64,000 bases of DNA from Streptomyces sp. NBC_00490 (GTDB taxonomy: Bacteria; Actinomycetota; Actinomycetes; Streptomycetales; Streptomycetaceae). Numbering within the stretch: the first letter of the stretch is position 1; each line of letters opens with the position of its first letter. Made by a program: the position numbers and the translations under genes. Below the pieces are notes generated by a model. The model ran no database searches, was not told where the DNA came from, and saw only the letters and a list, made by a program, of their open reading frames with translations. Location: contig NZ_CP107869.1 in the NCBI RefSeq assembly GCF_036013645.1, positions 868,001-932,000 on the forward strand. The letters run 5' to 3'. Positions 52,262 through 60,364 of the stretch are shown piece by piece.

Positions 52262-52298
52262 GCTTCCCAGCATTACATCGATCGCACCCGGGGAAGGG

Positions 52299-52314
52299 GG
52301 GAGAATTTCCTCCC
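52299..52314. promoter_or_regulatory. predicted operator GGGAGAATTTCCTCCC
   Basis: Palindrome GGGAG-AATTTC-CTCCC between the divergent XRE and ADH genes, nearly identical to the one at 49032-49047. A wider repeat GGGGGAGA (52297-52304) with TCTCCCCC (52325-52332) overlaps it. Likely controls both the XRE pair and the ADH operon. Confidence 0.7.
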
Positions 52315-52444
52315 TGGATGTTTCTCTCCCCCGATAGATTCCTCCGCTTTTCCCGCCCGCCCCCGCGTGTGAGGCTCGATTCCGAGCAGTCATTCCTGCC
52401 TTTGGCTGCGGCTCACCACCCTCGTACAGAAGGAAGCCCCCATC

Positions 52445-53461
52445 ATGCGCGGAGCAGTCATTCACGCCCCCGGCGACGTGCGCTTCGAGACCCTGGACGA
52501 CCCGCGGATCAGCCGGCCGACCGACGCCGTGATCCGCACGGTCGCCACCTGCGTGTGCGGCTCGGACCTGTGGCCCTACCGCGGCGCTGAACCGGTGGAC
52601 GAGCCCCATCCGATGGGGCACGAGTACGTCGGCATCGTCGAGGAGGTCGGCAGCGAGGTCACCCACGTCAAGCCGGGCCAGTTCGTGGTCGGGTCGTTCG
52701 CCACCTCGGACAACACCTGCGCCAACTGCCGTAACGGCTGGCAGTCCAACTGTCTGCACCGCGAGTTCATGAGCACCTGCCAGGCCGACTACATCCGCAT
52801 CCCCAACGCCCACGGCACTCTGGTCGCCACCGACGAGCACCCCTCCGCCGAGCTGGTGCCCAGCCTGCTGGCCGTCTCCGACGTGATGGGCACCGGCTGG
52901 TACGCCGCCCTCGCCGCCGAGGTCAGGCCCGGCTCCACCGCCGTGGTCGTCGGCGACGGCGCGGTCGGCCTGTGCGGCGTCATCGCCGCCAAGGAGCTCG
53001 GCGCGGAACGGATCATCGCGATGAGCCGCCATACGTCCCGCCAGCGGCTCGCCCTCGAGTTCGGCGCCACCGACATCGTCACCGAACGCGGCGACGAAGG
53101 CATCGCCCGCGTCAAGGACCTCACCGGCGGCATCGGCGCCGACAGCGTCCTGGAATGCGTCGGCACCCCCGAGTCCATGCGCCAGGCCCTGCACACCGCC
53201 CGACCCGGCGGCAACGTCGGCTTCGTCGGCGTCCCGCACGACGTGCAGGTCGACGGCCAGGAGCTGTTCTTCTCCCAGGTCGGCCTGCGCGGGGGCCCCG
53301 CCCCGGTGCGCCGCTACCTGCCCGACCTGATCGAGCGGGTCCTGTCCGGCCGTATCAACCCCGGCAAGGTCTTCGACCTCACCCTGCCCCTGGACCAGGT
53401 CGCCGAAGGCTACAAGGCCATGGACGAACGCCGCGCCATCAAGGCGCTGCTGAAGCCCTGA
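52445..53461 (+). CDS. zinc-dependent alcohol dehydrogenase family protein
   Basis: 338-residue MDR-type dehydrogenase. Catalytic zinc ligands: Cys in CVCGSDLWPYRG and His-Glu in MGHEYVGIVEEVG. The structural-zinc lobe has DNTCANCRNGWQSNC, with three Cys rather than the usual four. Cofactor motif VVVGDGAVGLCGVIAAKELG, then RIIAMSRHTSRQRLALEFGA, suggests NADP. AAGGAAGC precedes the ATG. It is first in an operon with an SDR-like gene, a cyclophilin-like lipoprotein and an MFS pump, all under the XRE-linked palindrome. Substrate unknown. Confidence 0.93.
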   Translation: MRGAVIHAPGDVRFETLDDPRISRPTDAVIRTVATCVCGSDLWPYRGAEPVDEPHPMGHEYVGIVEEVGSEVTHVKPGQFVVGSFATSDNTCANCRNGWQSNCLHREFMSTCQADYIRIPNAHGTLVATDEHPSAELVPSLLAVSDVMGTGWYAALAAEVRPGSTAVVVGDGAVGLCGVIAAKELGAERIIAMSRHTSRQRLALEFGATDIVTERGDEGIARVKDLTGGIGADSVLECVGTPESMRQALHTARPGGNVGFVGVPHDVQVDGQELFFSQVGLRGGPAPVRRYLPDLIERVLSGRINPGKVFDLTLPLDQVAEGYKAMDERRAIKALLKP

Positions 53462-53529
53462 CCCGTAAACCGTCCCGCTCTCGGGGGCAGGCTCCCCAAG
53501 CCCGGCCCCTCCCCCACCAAGGACACACC

Positions 53530-54195
53530 GTGACCACCTTCGCCCTCATCGGTGCCGGGCCCGGCCTCGGGCTCGCCACCGCCCGCCGCTTCGGAGCCGC
53601 CGGCCACTCCGTCGCTCTCCTCGCCCGCGACACCCAGCGCCTGGACAGCCTGACGGCCGAACTGGCCGACGACGGTATCGAGGCCCGCGGTTTCGCCGCC
53701 GACGTCCTCGACCTCGAGTCCCTGACCGCGGCCCTGTACGCGGCCGCGACAGCCCTGGGGTCCATCGAGATCCTCCAGTACAGCCCCGTCCCGCGCGCCG
53801 ACTTCATGAAGCCGGTCCTCGACACGAGCGCCGACGACCTCGACGCGCCCCTGGCCTTCTCCGTCAAGGGCGCCGTCACCGCGGTGAACGCCGTCCTGCC
53901 CGGCATGCGCGAACTCGGGCGCGGCACCCTGCTGTTCGTCAACGGCTCCAGCGCCGTACGCCCCAACCCGAACGTCGCCGGCACCTCGGTCGCCTTCGCC
54001 GCCGAGAGCGCCTACGCCCGCATGCTCCACGACACGCTCGCCCCGCAGAACATCCACGCCGCCCAGCTGATCATCCCCGGCGCCATCCGGCCCGACGCCG
54101 AACACAGCAGCCCCGACGCCCTGGCCCAGCGCCTCTACGACATGCACCGCGAGCGTGATGCCTTCCGCCACTACGCCGAGCCCCTGCCCGACTGA
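53530..54195 (+). CDS. SDR-fold protein with atypical active site
   Basis: 221-residue Rossmann protein. The cofactor loop is LIGAGPGLGLATARRFG and ALLARDTQRLDSL ends strand two. Where SDRs carry Tyr-x3-Lys the sequence reads SVAFAAESAYARML, with Phe and Ser in place of Tyr and Lys, so ordinary dehydrogenase chemistry is doubtful; it may bind cofactor for another purpose. GTG 53530 has AAGGA upstream. It lies 69 bases after ADH and 18 before the lipoprotein gene. Confidence 0.87.
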   Translation: MTTFALIGAGPGLGLATARRFGAAGHSVALLARDTQRLDSLTAELADDGIEARGFAADVLDLESLTAALYAAATALGSIEILQYSPVPRADFMKPVLDTSADDLDAPLAFSVKGAVTAVNAVLPGMRELGRGTLLFVNGSSAVRPNPNVAGTSVAFAAESAYARMLHDTLAPQNIHAAQLIIPGAIRPDAEHSSPDALAQRLYDMHRERDAFRHYAEPLPD

Positions 54196-54212
54196 GTCCC
54201 CGGAGCACCCCC

Positions 54213-54752
54213 ATGAACCGCGCCGCCCGCCGCGCCCTGGTCCGCGCCGCTCCGGCAGCCGCACTCCTGCTGGTCGTGACCGCCTGTACCAGCGACTCAT
54301 CAGCAGGCGGGCCGGTCTCCGCGTCCGCCTCCCCGGCATCGTCGGAGCGGCCGGAGACATCGACATCCGTCGCACCCAGTGCCTCAGCCGACAGGAACAC
54401 CGCCATGGCCATCCGCGTCACCATCGACGGCCGGCCCGTCGACGCCACCCTGAACGACAGCCCTGCCGCGCACGACTTCGCCGACCTGCTCCCGCTCACC
54501 CTCGATCTGGAGGACTTCCACCAGACGGAGCGGATCGCGTACCTGCCGCGCAGGCTGACCACCTCCGGCGCCCCGGACCCAGCCGTGCCCCGGGCCGGTG
54601 ACCTGGCCTACTACGCCCCTTGGGGCAACCTGGCGCTCTTCTACCGCGACGGCGACTCGGCCTCCGCCGACCTGCTCGTCCTCGGCCACGTCGACGTCGA
54701 CGCCGACCGGCTGGGCACGGCGGACCGCATCACCATCGAAGCCGCGTCCTGA
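54213..54752 (+). CDS. cyclophilin-like-fold lipoprotein
   Basis: 179-residue lipoprotein. The signal ends in lipobox VTAC with Cys25, followed by a Ser/Ala/Pro linker to about residue 62. The domain IRVTIDGRPVDATLNDSPAA, DLLPLTLDLEDFHQTERIAY, LPRRLTTSG and DLAYYAPWGNLALFYRDGD matches the cyclophilin-like (DUF4437/Cyclophil_like2-type) fold, which lacks proline isomerase residues. Such proteins occur next to oxidoreductases and transporters in many bacteria. The role is unknown. Same operon as ADH and MFS. Confidence 0.85.
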   Translation: MNRAARRALVRAAPAAALLLVVTACTSDSSAGGPVSASASPASSERPETSTSVAPSASADRNTAMAIRVTIDGRPVDATLNDSPAAHDFADLLPLTLDLEDFHQTERIAYLPRRLTTSGAPDPAVPRAGDLAYYAPWGNLALFYRDGDSASADLLVLGHVDVDADRLGTADRITIEAAS

Positions 54753-54804
54753 CCGCGTTCCGACTCCGCCATCCCGTCATTCCGCTCAAGGAGAGACCTT
54801 TCGT

Positions 54805-56061
54805 ATGCCTTCCACATCCGGAATCACCCCCGGCAAGCTCCCCTTCGTCGTCTGGGTGCTGGCCGCAGGTACGTTCCTGATGGGCACCACCGAGTTCGTC
54901 ATCGCCGGACTGCTGCCCGAACTGTCCACCGGCCTCGGTGTCAGCACCTCCCAGGCCGGGCTGCTGATCACCGCCTTCGCCATCGGCATGATCATCGGTG
55001 CGCCGACCATGGCCCTGGCCACCCTGCGCCTGCCCCAGCGCCGGACGCTGATCCTGGCCCTGGCCGTCTTCAGCCTCGGTCACGTGGTGGCGGCGCTCAG
55101 CACCTCCTTCACCGTCGTCCTCGCCGCCCGCGTCGTCACCGCGCTGGCCACCGGAGCGTTCTGGTCCGTCGGTTTCGTCGTCGCCACCGCCGCCGCGGGC
55201 CCTGAGAGGGCCACCCGCGCCACCGGCGTCATGATCGGTGGGCTGACCCTGGCCAACGTCGTCGGCGTTCCCATCGGCTCCTTCGCCGGACAGTTCGCCG
55301 GCTGGCGCGGCCCCTTCTGGGCCCTGGCCGCCCTGTCCGCGCTCGCGGCCGTCTTCATCGGGCGTTTCATCCCCGCCCAGGAGCAGCGCGCGACCGTCTC
55401 CCTGCGCGCCGAGTTCAGTGCCCTGCGCCAGGGCCGGCTCTGGCTGGCGCTGACCGCCGCCATGCTGATCATGGGCGGTGTCCTGGCGACCTACAGCTAT
55501 GTCACCCCGCTGCTGACCGACCGCGCCGGGATCCCGGCGGGCGCCGTCCCGTTCGTCCTCATCGCCTTCGGCCTCGGCGCCCTGGGCGGCACCACCACCG
55601 GCGGCCGTCTCGGTGAGCGCCGTCCGATGGCGACCACCATCACCGCCGCCGCGGCCACCGCCCTGGTCCTGTTCCTGATGATTCCCCTGTCCACCAACGC
55701 GGTCACGGCCACCGTCCTCGTCTTCCTGATGGGCCTGACCGGCTTCACGGTGAACCCCGTGGTCACCTCACTCGCCATGCGCTTCGCCGGCGACGCCCCC
55801 ACCCTCACCTCCGCACTGACCACCTCCGCCTTCAACGTCGGCGTGGCCGGCGGTTCCTTCGTCGCGGGTGCGGCCCTGGACTCCTCCCTCGGACTGACCG
55901 GCCCGCCCCTGGTCGGCACGGTCGTCGCCGCCCTCACCCTGCTCCCGCTCATCGCCCTCGCCGTCCACGGCACTTCCGGCAGCAGCCGCATCGTGGCTCA
56001 GCGCACTGCCCCGGCCCACGCGCTGACGGACGTACCCGAGCGGACACGGTCGCGTCGCTGA
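54805..56061 (+). CDS. DHA1-type MFS efflux transporter, paralogue 2
   Basis: 418-residue 12-helix exporter: LPFVVWVLAAGTFLMGTTEF, VIAGLLPELSTGLGVSTSQA, MALATLRLPQRRTLILALAV, then GGVLATYSYVTPLLTDRAGI. It is strikingly similar to the gene at 49135 over the whole membrane region. Perfect AAGGAGAG site before ATG 54805. It is the last gene of the ADH operon, so the operon couples oxidation or reduction of a compound with its export. Confidence 0.92.
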   Translation: MPSTSGITPGKLPFVVWVLAAGTFLMGTTEFVIAGLLPELSTGLGVSTSQAGLLITAFAIGMIIGAPTMALATLRLPQRRTLILALAVFSLGHVVAALSTSFTVVLAARVVTALATGAFWSVGFVVATAAAGPERATRATGVMIGGLTLANVVGVPIGSFAGQFAGWRGPFWALAALSALAAVFIGRFIPAQEQRATVSLRAEFSALRQGRLWLALTAAMLIMGGVLATYSYVTPLLTDRAGIPAGAVPFVLIAFGLGALGGTTTGGRLGERRPMATTITAAAATALVLFLMIPLSTNAVTATVLVFLMGLTGFTVNPVVTSLAMRFAGDAPTLTSALTTSAFNVGVAGGSFVAGAALDSSLGLTGPPLVGTVVAALTLLPLIALAVHGTSGSSRIVAQRTAPAHALTDVPERTRSRR

Positions 56062-56166
56062 GTCCGGTCGTGAGAGCGGAGCAACCGACGAGCAGCACAG
56101 GGGGCCCGCGAACTGCCGCAGCCCCCTCCCGATCTCGCCCCTGACACGCTGAGGACGACCCATACG

Positions 56167-58320
56167 ATGCCGAACCCCACCGATGCCGCGGCCGAAGAGT
56201 TCATCCATCTCCGGGCAGCGGGCGTGAGCCTTGTGCTCGACCTGCGGGGCGACGGCCTGCCCACCGTGCTCCACTGGGGTGCCGATCTCGGCGACCTCTC
56301 GCGTCAGGAGCTGGCACAGCTGGCCGACGCCGTCACCATGCCGAACATGCCGGGATTCGACGACGCCGTGCCGAGGGTCTCGTTGCTGCCCGAGCACGGC
56401 ACGGGCTGGCCAGGACAGCCGGGATTGTCCGGGCACCGCCAAGGCGCCGACTGGTCACCCCTGTTCACCCTCGACTCGGTGGAAACCGACAACCTCTCGG
56501 TCCTGATCCGGGCCAGCGACACCACCGCCCGCCTCGGTCTCGTCCTGGAAGCCGCGCTCACCCCCTCCGGGCTTGTGCGCATGCGGGCCGCCGTACGCAA
56601 CAACGACTCGCTACGGCCGTACACGCTCGACGGATTGATGCTCGCGCTGCCGGTACCCGACGCCGCTACCGAACTGCTCGACCTCACCGGCCGCTGGTGC
56701 CGTGAACGCGCCCCGCAACGCCATCCGTTCAACGCCGGCACCTGGCTGCGCGAGACCCGCAGCGGGCGTACCGGACCCGACGCCGCACTGGTCCTCACCG
56801 CCGGCACACCGGGCTTCGGCTTCGGCCACGGCGAGGTGTGGGGCCTGCACATCGCCTGGAGCGGCAACCACCGCATCCTGGCCGAGCGGCTGCCCACCGG
56901 CCGCCCGGTCGTCGCCGCGGGTGAACTGCTGCTTCCGGGCGAGAAGGTCCTCGGCCCCGGCGAGCAGTACACCGGCCCGTGGCTCTACGGCTCCCACAGC
57001 GACCAGGGCCTGGACGGACTGTCCGCCCGCTTCCACCACCACCTGCGCGCGCGTCCCGGTCACCCGCACCGCCCCCGCCCGGTGGTGCTCAACACCTGGG
57101 AAGCCGTCTACTTCGACCACGACCTCGACAAGCTCACCCACCTCGCCGACCTCGGCGCGGAGGCCGGCGTGGAACGTTTCGTCCTGGACGACGGCTGGTT
57201 CCGCCACCGCCGCGACGACCGGGCGGGACTCGGCGACTGGTACGTCGACGAAACCGTCTGGCCCCACGGCCTGCGCCCGCTGATCGACCATGTCCGCGCG
57301 CTCGGCATGGAGTTCGGCCTGTGGGTCGAACCGGAAATGGTCAACCCCGACTCCGACCTGGCCCGCGCCCACCCCGCATGGATCCTGGCCACCGGTGGCC
57401 GCACCCCCGCCGACCGCCGCTCCCAGCAGGTCCTGGACCTCACCCACCCCGAGGCCTACGCGTACATCCTGGAGCGGCTCGACGACCTGCTCACCGAGTA
57501 CGACATCGCCTACCTCAAGTGGGACCACAACCGCGAACTGGTCGACGCCGGCCACTCACCGGGCGGCGAACCCGCAGTCCACGCCCAGACCCTCGCCGTC
57601 TACGCCCTGCTCGACGAACTGCGCGCACGCCACCCGGGCCTGGAGATCGAATCCTGTTCCAGCGGCGGCGGACGGGTCGACCTCGCCATCCTCGAACGCG
57701 CCGACCGCGTCTGGGCCAGCGACTGCAACGACGCCCTGGAACGCCAGTCCATCAACCGCTGGACCGGTCTGCTCCTGCCACCCGAACTCGTCGGCTCCCA
57801 CATCGGCGCCGCCCGCTCCCACACCACCGGCCGCACCCACGACCTCGCCTTCCGGGCCGGCACCGCGCTCTTCGGACACCTCGGCATCGAATGGGACCTG
57901 ACCCGCGCGAGCGAGAGTGAACGCACCGAACTCGCCCGCTGGATCACCCTCTACAAGCAGCTCCGCGGCCTGCTGCACACCGGGCGTGCGGTCCGCGTCG
58001 ACCATCCCGATCCGGCCCTGTGGGCCCACGGCGTCGTCTCCCACGACCGTACCGAAGCCGTCTTCGCCCTCACCGCCATGGCCACCCCGGTCACCGCCCA
58101 CCCCGGAACGCTACGACTGCCCGGCCTCGACCCCGACACCACCTACCGGCTGCGCCCGCTGCCCCCGGCCGATCAAGCCCCCGGCATGGAACGCGGAACC
58201 CCCGCCTGGTGCACCAAGGACGGCATCACCCTGCCCGGCAGGCTCCTGGAACGGGTCGGCGTCCAGATCCCCACCCTCCACCCCGAACAGCTCATCCTGC
58301 TTCACCTCACGAGCAGCTGA
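56167..58320 (+). CDS. alpha-galactosidase, GH36
   Basis: 717-residue glycoside hydrolase that removes terminal alpha-galactose from melibiose or raffinose-type sugars. N-terminal beta domain 1-300, barrel with NTWEAVYFDHDLDKLTHLAD, FVLDDGWFRHRRDDRAGLGD and WVEPEMVNPDSDLARAHPAW. Nucleophile Asp453 lies in YLKWDHNR and acid/base Asp519 in ASDCNDALERQ. RWTGLLLPPELVGSHIGAAR is the family's C-terminal segment. No signal peptide, so it is cytoplasmic and needs a transporter not seen here. GAGGA lies 12 bases upstream of ATG 56167. Confidence 0.95.
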   Translation: MPNPTDAAAEEFIHLRAAGVSLVLDLRGDGLPTVLHWGADLGDLSRQELAQLADAVTMPNMPGFDDAVPRVSLLPEHGTGWPGQPGLSGHRQGADWSPLFTLDSVETDNLSVLIRASDTTARLGLVLEAALTPSGLVRMRAAVRNNDSLRPYTLDGLMLALPVPDAATELLDLTGRWCRERAPQRHPFNAGTWLRETRSGRTGPDAALVLTAGTPGFGFGHGEVWGLHIAWSGNHRILAERLPTGRPVVAAGELLLPGEKVLGPGEQYTGPWLYGSHSDQGLDGLSARFHHHLRARPGHPHRPRPVVLNTWEAVYFDHDLDKLTHLADLGAEAGVERFVLDDGWFRHRRDDRAGLGDWYVDETVWPHGLRPLIDHVRALGMEFGLWVEPEMVNPDSDLARAHPAWILATGGRTPADRRSQQVLDLTHPEAYAYILERLDDLLTEYDIAYLKWDHNRELVDAGHSPGGEPAVHAQTLAVYALLDELRARHPGLEIESCSSGGGRVDLAILERADRVWASDCNDALERQSINRWTGLLLPPELVGSHIGAARSHTTGRTHDLAFRAGTALFGHLGIEWDLTRASESERTELARWITLYKQLRGLLHTGRAVRVDHPDPALWAHGVVSHDRTEAVFALTAMATPVTAHPGTLRLPGLDPDTTYRLRPLPPADQAPGMERGTPAWCTKDGITLPGRLLERVGVQIPTLHPEQLILLHLTSS

Positions 58321-58358
58321 GCCACCGCCACCGGCCCCCGGGCGACCGTCAACCTCCT

Positions 58359-58919
58359 TCAGGCGCGGGCCAGTTCCGCCGCGCCGAAGGAGACGTCGAA
58401 GCGGTCGCACCAGATGCTGACGCTGCTGTAGCGGGACAGGTCCACGTCCTCGGGAACGGTGTAGTTCTGACTGCCCTTGTTCCCCTTGAGCTTGCCGAGA
58501 CTGACGTACTCCCCGTCGTCGAACACCCGCCAGCCGTCCGGCCCCTCCTTCACCGGCGCATCGGTCAACCACACCCGCAGGTCCGGGCCGTTGCTCGTGT
58601 CGAGCTGCTCCAGCCGGACGACGTGGGTGCCGTCGGCGAGCCGTACCAGCTTCACCGTGCCCGAGGTGGAGTGCTCATGGCTGAGCAGTTCGCCACTCGC
58701 CAGTGTCCGCGGCCCCGCAGCCGCGGAGGCGCCGGCGGAGGGCGCGACCGCGGGAGGCGCGGAGCCGGCCACGGCACCGGGCAGCGCCTCGTCCACCGTC
58801 TCGTCCTGCCACAGCTTCCAGGGCTGGAACCAGTACAGCCCGAACCCCACCGCGGCGACGGCCACCACCAGGCCGCTGATGAACAGCCGCCCCCGCAGCG
58901 CCTTTTGCGTCCGCCCCAT
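58359..58919 (-). CDS. membrane-anchored DM13-domain protein
   Basis: 186-residue protein with an N-terminal membrane anchor LFISGLVVAVAAVGFGLYWF, a Pro/Ala linker and a DM13 domain: RTLASGELLSHEHSTSGTVK, LADGTHVVRLEQLDTSNGPD, LRVWLTDAPVKEG and SVSIWCDRFDVSFGAAELA. The Trp-Cys near the end is the conserved Cys proposed to take part in electron transfer. GAGGCGAGGC precedes the ATG. It faces the alpha-galactosidase gene without a terminator that I can see. Confidence 0.9.
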   Translation of the reverse strand: MGRTQKALRGRLFISGLVVAVAAVGFGLYWFQPWKLWQDETVDEALPGAVAGSAPPAVAPSAGASAAAGPRTLASGELLSHEHSTSGTVKLVRLADGTHVVRLEQLDTSNGPDLRVWLTDAPVKEGPDGWRVFDDGEYVSLGKLKGNKGSQNYTVPEDVDLSRYSSVSIWCDRFDVSFGAAELARA

Positions 58920-59006
58920 TACCGCCTCGCCTCCCGCAAGCTTTTGTCACCGCCCATTCAACGCAACGGACGACCCTCTTACGGTCCGCGAAAGGTGACG
59001 GAAGTC

Positions 59007-59774
59007 TTACGCCGGGGATTCCGCGGACCGGCCGCGTACGAAGATGAGCGCCACCAGTGCCAGACCGACGATCCCGCCCACGAGTTGGGCGCCGATGAAG
59101 CCCAGCAGCGAGCCCGGCGCGATGCCCGCGAAGGTGTCGCTGAAGGTCCGGCCGATTGTCACCGCCGGGTTGGCGAAGGACGTGGAGGACGTGAACCAGT
59201 AGGCGGCACCGATGTACGAGGCCACGGCCACGGGTGCGAACCGGAGCTGGTTCGTGCGGGCGAGGCCGAAGATCAGCAGGATGAGCCCGGCGGTGGCCAC
59301 CACCTCGCCCAGCAGCAGATGACCGGCTGAGCGGTCGTGCGTGGACCACTCCACCAAGGGCTTGCCGAACATCGCGTCCGCCAGGACGGCGCCCGCGATC
59401 GCGCCGACGATCTGCGCGGGGACGTACACGGCGACCTCGCGGGCCGTGACACCGTCGCCGCCGCGTCGTGCGGTCCACCACTCGGCCAGCGTGACGACGG
59501 GGTTGAAGTGCGCACCCGACACCGGGCCGAGCAGCAGGATCAGAATGCCGAGGCCGAAGACGGTGGCGATCGAGTTCGCCAGCAACTGGATGCCGACGTC
59601 TTGCGTGAGTTCGGTCGCCTGGATACCGGAGCCGATCACGATGGCGACGAGGAGTGCGGTACCGAGCAGTTCGGCCGCGGCTCGGGAGGCCAGCGGGGTA
59701 CGGGGTGGCGTGGCGCCCGGCGCGGGCTGCGGCTCCCCGGTTCTGTCGTGCTCGACGGCCTCGGTGGCGGTCAA
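59007..59774 (-). CDS. MIP-family channel, AqpS-like (arsenic cluster)
   Basis: 255-residue aquaglyceroporin with six helices and two half-helices. The Asn-Pro motifs are GAHFNPVVTLAEW (NPV instead of NPA) and FANPAVTIGRTFSD. The N-terminus has a Pro-rich extension of about 25 residues. The TTG at 59774 has a perfect AAGGAGTCCTG site. It is 37 bases after arsR and divergent from arsC. In known AqpS systems, ArsC reduces arsenate to arsenite, which leaves through the channel; no ArsB or Acr3 pump is present, in keeping with this. Confidence 0.92.
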   Translation of the reverse strand: MTATEAVEHDRTGEPQPAPGATPPRTPLASRAAAELLGTALLVAIVIGSGIQATELTQDVGIQLLANSIATVFGLGILILLLGPVSGAHFNPVVTLAEWWTARRGGDGVTAREVAVYVPAQIVGAIAGAVLADAMFGKPLVEWSTHDRSAGHLLLGEVVATAGLILLIFGLARTNQLRFAPVAVASYIGAAYWFTSSTSFANPAVTIGRTFSDTFAGIAPGSLLGFIGAQLVGGIVGLALVALIFVRGRSAESPA

Positions 59775-59811
59775 CAGGACTCCTTCATTGCAGTCGCCGT
59801 AGCGACGGTGA

Positions 59812-60126
59812 TCAGGGGCAGGACCGCTTGACGTTGTTCTCGGCGGTGGCGCGCGCGGTCTCCGCCAGGTCGGCGAACTGCCCCGCGAGGGTGGCGATGA
59901 CGTCGGACTTGAGCCGGTAGTAGGTGAACCGGCCGCAGGGCTCGGTCTCCACGACCCCGGCCTCGCGCAGCACCTTCAGATGATTGGAGAGGTTGGTCTG
60001 CTTGGCCCCCGTCTCCTCGATCAGGTGCGTGCTGCAGAGCGTCTCCCTCGCGAGCAGGGTGATGATCTGGAGGCGGAGCGGGTCCGCGAGAACCCGCATC
60101 AGATCAGTGTCGACCGACGTCATCAT
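59812..60126 (-). CDS. arsR: ArsR-family arsenite-responsive repressor
   Basis: 104-residue winged helix. LMRVLADPLRLQIITLLARE, then ETLCSTHLIEETGAKQTNLS as recognition helix, NHLKVLREAGVVETEPCGRF and YYRLKSDVIATLAG. The Cys in ETLCSTHL, with those in EPCG and the C-terminal RSCP, could form the three-coordinate As(III) site; this differs from the ELCVCDL motif of E. coli ArsR. ATG 60126 or 60123. The arsenic palindrome lies just upstream. First gene of the arsR-channel operon. Confidence 0.92.
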   Translation of the reverse strand: MMTSVDTDLMRVLADPLRLQIITLLARETLCSTHLIEETGAKQTNLSNHLKVLREAGVVETEPCGRFTYYRLKSDVIATLAGQFADLAETARATAENNVKRSCP

Positions 60127-60142
60127 GGGCTGATATTTTCAC

Positions 60143-60158
60143 ATCAGTCCGAGCTGAT
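60143..60158. promoter_or_regulatory. predicted ArsR operator
   Basis: ATCAG-TCCGAG-CTGAT, close to the ATCAA-N6-TTGAT pattern of ArsR sites, 17 bases before the ArsR start. CTGAT (60130-60134) with the left half forms a second, overlapping repeat. Confidence 0.7.
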
Positions 60159-60199
60159 ACCAGCCCGGGCTGAACCCTGGGATCCGCATCCCCACATCC

Positions 60200-60354
60200 G
60201 GGGAGTCCAACCTGGACTGACCGGTCACCGACCCCGAGGGCGCCCCGATCGCCGACGTGCGCCGCATCCGCGACGAGATCCACCCCGCATCACCGAACTG
60301 CTCGACTCGCCGCTGAGCGCCTGGACCCCGTACACCTCGCACTCCTCGCCCTAA
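60200..60354 (+). pseudogene. decayed C-terminal piece of a second arsC
   Basis: NLD-stop-PVTDPEGAPIADVRRIRDEI, then (after a one-base shift near 60285) RITELLDSPLSAWTPY. This matches the end of ArsC-type phosphatases (compare LDWALEDPAGKGVEAVRPIR and DEIKTRIEALI in the intact gene). The Trp codon TGG is TGA here. The catalytic N-terminus is gone. A relic of duplication or replacement. Confidence 0.7.
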
Positions 60355-60364
60355 GGAAGCACCC

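Noticed and set aside
52262..53239. Minus-strand extension upstream of XRE copy 1
   Set aside because: Antisense to the ADH gene; the regulator begins at MTSNAALNELGEF.
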